A stretch of 64,000 nt of DNA, taken from NCBI GenBank assembly GCA_000727475.1, contig KL647294.1, forward strand, positions 515,758-579,757. The letters are read 5' to 3'. Below the pieces are notes generated by a model. That model did not search any database. It had not been told where the DNA came from and was given only the letters and a program-made list of their open reading frames with translations. Shown piece after piece: positions 62,807-64,000 of the stretch. The position numbers and the translations under genes are program-made. Position 1 is the stretch's first letter; every line of letters begins with the position of its first letter. This stretch comes from Sarcocystis neurona. Taxonomy: Eukaryota > Apicomplexa > Conoidasida > Eucoccidiorida > Sarcocystidae.

Positions 62807-64000
62807 GTATCCTATCATGGGATAGAAATCAAGGTTAGAATAGTAGTACAATCGCTACTGTTATTTACTGATGGAAAGTCGCCGGGGAAAAATTCTTATC
62901 TCATGCAGGGCAGATGCACACGAGAACCCGCCGTCCTGCTACGCATAGGCTAGCTTTGAGGACATTCACTGTATCCGTCTATTCTCAGCAGAAACGCTTC
63001 TTTCAGCGCAGTTTTATAGCAGACCGAAGTCGGTGAATCGGTGCTTCGATCGTCGTCACCTGTCGCGTGCGCCCTGCGCTGAACGTCAGATCTCTCCAGC
63101 CACTAGCATACCTCACTCGGAATAGGTCGCGACGGAAAAGAATCACGGAGATTATCGAACTCCCAGCTACCTTTTTTTCCCAGCAGACGGGCAATCCTTA
63201 CTACCTCTGAAAGATATTTTTTCAAGATGGTGGCCATGTCGTGATGCCTGCCAACCACCGAACTGTTTGCGCTTTACCAACCATAAGGCACCAGCAACTG
63301 GGCCTCCACTGTAGCTCTGCCGTCAAACTTCCAGATCTTGGAAACTAGTAGGAATAGTATCCATCAAACGTAAGAATCTTCGGTGCCTCGTTGTGTCAAG
63401 GCCTGCGGGCGGCGCAACAGACCAAACAGCTGCTACGTCCCGAAGGCGATGCTGTGCCAGCGATCGAAAGAGCGGCGCCGGCGGATTAAGCGTGGCTTTG
63501 CTTCGCTGCCGTAACTCAGCCCGGCCAAGGCTACTACGTACCGGTGATACTGACGCAAAAGCCTGTATCTGTGATTTATTTGACGTAGGGCGGCATTTGC
63601 ACACAGTATTCGTAAACTGAAGTGGACGTCGAAGGAAGCTCTCGCTCCCTTTTGTTGTACCTTTTAGCGTTGCGGAACAAGATAATCGTGTATGCTCTTC
63701 CAGGTACACGTCACCCTGCTCAGAGGGAAAGCTTGGAAGCAGTGTGCGCGGAGTCTACTTCGCATGGACAGCATGCCACTTTTTTTCTTTCCTTAGTCGT
63801 GCACATTTTTCCTGTCCGGAACCGTAGCGCGTTCGGATGTACCTCTAAGCTCGACAACGAAGAATTGAGGCGCGGCGAGAGAGAATCGGCTGCCATTGCG
63901 CTCCATTTGTAACCGTGCAGGGGTGACTTTCATAGCGTTACACCTATGGAAGCCGAGTAACAGCGAATTCACAGCCGCCGTTACCCCATCCAGGCGAAGC

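Larger units (their letters stand above)
59375..64000. other. SUMO upstream region to window end; no firm gene
   Basis: Repeat-poor. It holds two 96-base tandem copies (60325-60516) and a 191-codon open frame on the plus strand (62235-62806), treated separately. Other frames, such as minus-strand 63323-63709, lack splice or family support. Confidence 0.5.

Overview
This window reads as nuclear DNA of an apicomplexan parasite of the coccidian group, most likely the Eimeriidae (Eimeria or Cyclospora type). The genes are split into many small exons with GT..AG introns. CAG/CTG triplet tracts, TA, GAGACA and TGTA repeats fill the introns, and one exon carries a very long Ala/Gly/Ser/Gln-rich insertion. 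The recognisable gene set (starch-binding trehalose-phosphate synthase/phosphatase-like protein, axonemal CFAP100, SUMO) fits a parasite that stores amylopectin and makes flagellated male gametes. The genus is an inference. I saw no telomere-like heptamer repeat, which Eimeria repeat-rich segments often carry.

Region 1 (1 to about 27.9 kb) is repeat-rich. One minus-strand gene starts at 24775 and runs off the left end. Eleven exons in compatible phase encode an N-terminal CBM20 starch-binding domain, a family-GT20 trehalose-6-phosphate synthase domain with two substrate-binding residues apparently replaced, and the start of a HAD-type trehalose phosphatase domain. Most of this region is intron packed with microsatellites and minisatellites. 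The only break in the reading frame is one base, inside exon 4, close to a run of ten G.

Region 2 (about 27.9 to 64 kb) is repeat-poor. About 8 kb is bare of anything I can recognise. Then comes a plus-strand homologue of CFAP100 (CCDC37/MIA1), reconstructed from at least 12 exons (36159-43850). Next are a minus-strand ORF with a mitochondrial-type N terminus (46887-47738), an unidentified two-exon plus-strand gene of 153 residues (52310-52888), and SUMO on the minus strand in two exons (57321-59374). The stretches between them hold tandem duplications, small hairpins and isolated ORFs I cannot confirm.

The genes do not form an operon-like unit. The trehalose-type protein should act in the cytosol at amylopectin granules, CFAP100 in the axoneme of microgametes, and SUMO in protein modification. 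Exon structures are my own reading of splice sites and frame and have not been checked against transcripts. Known facts about families are from general knowledge; no search was run.
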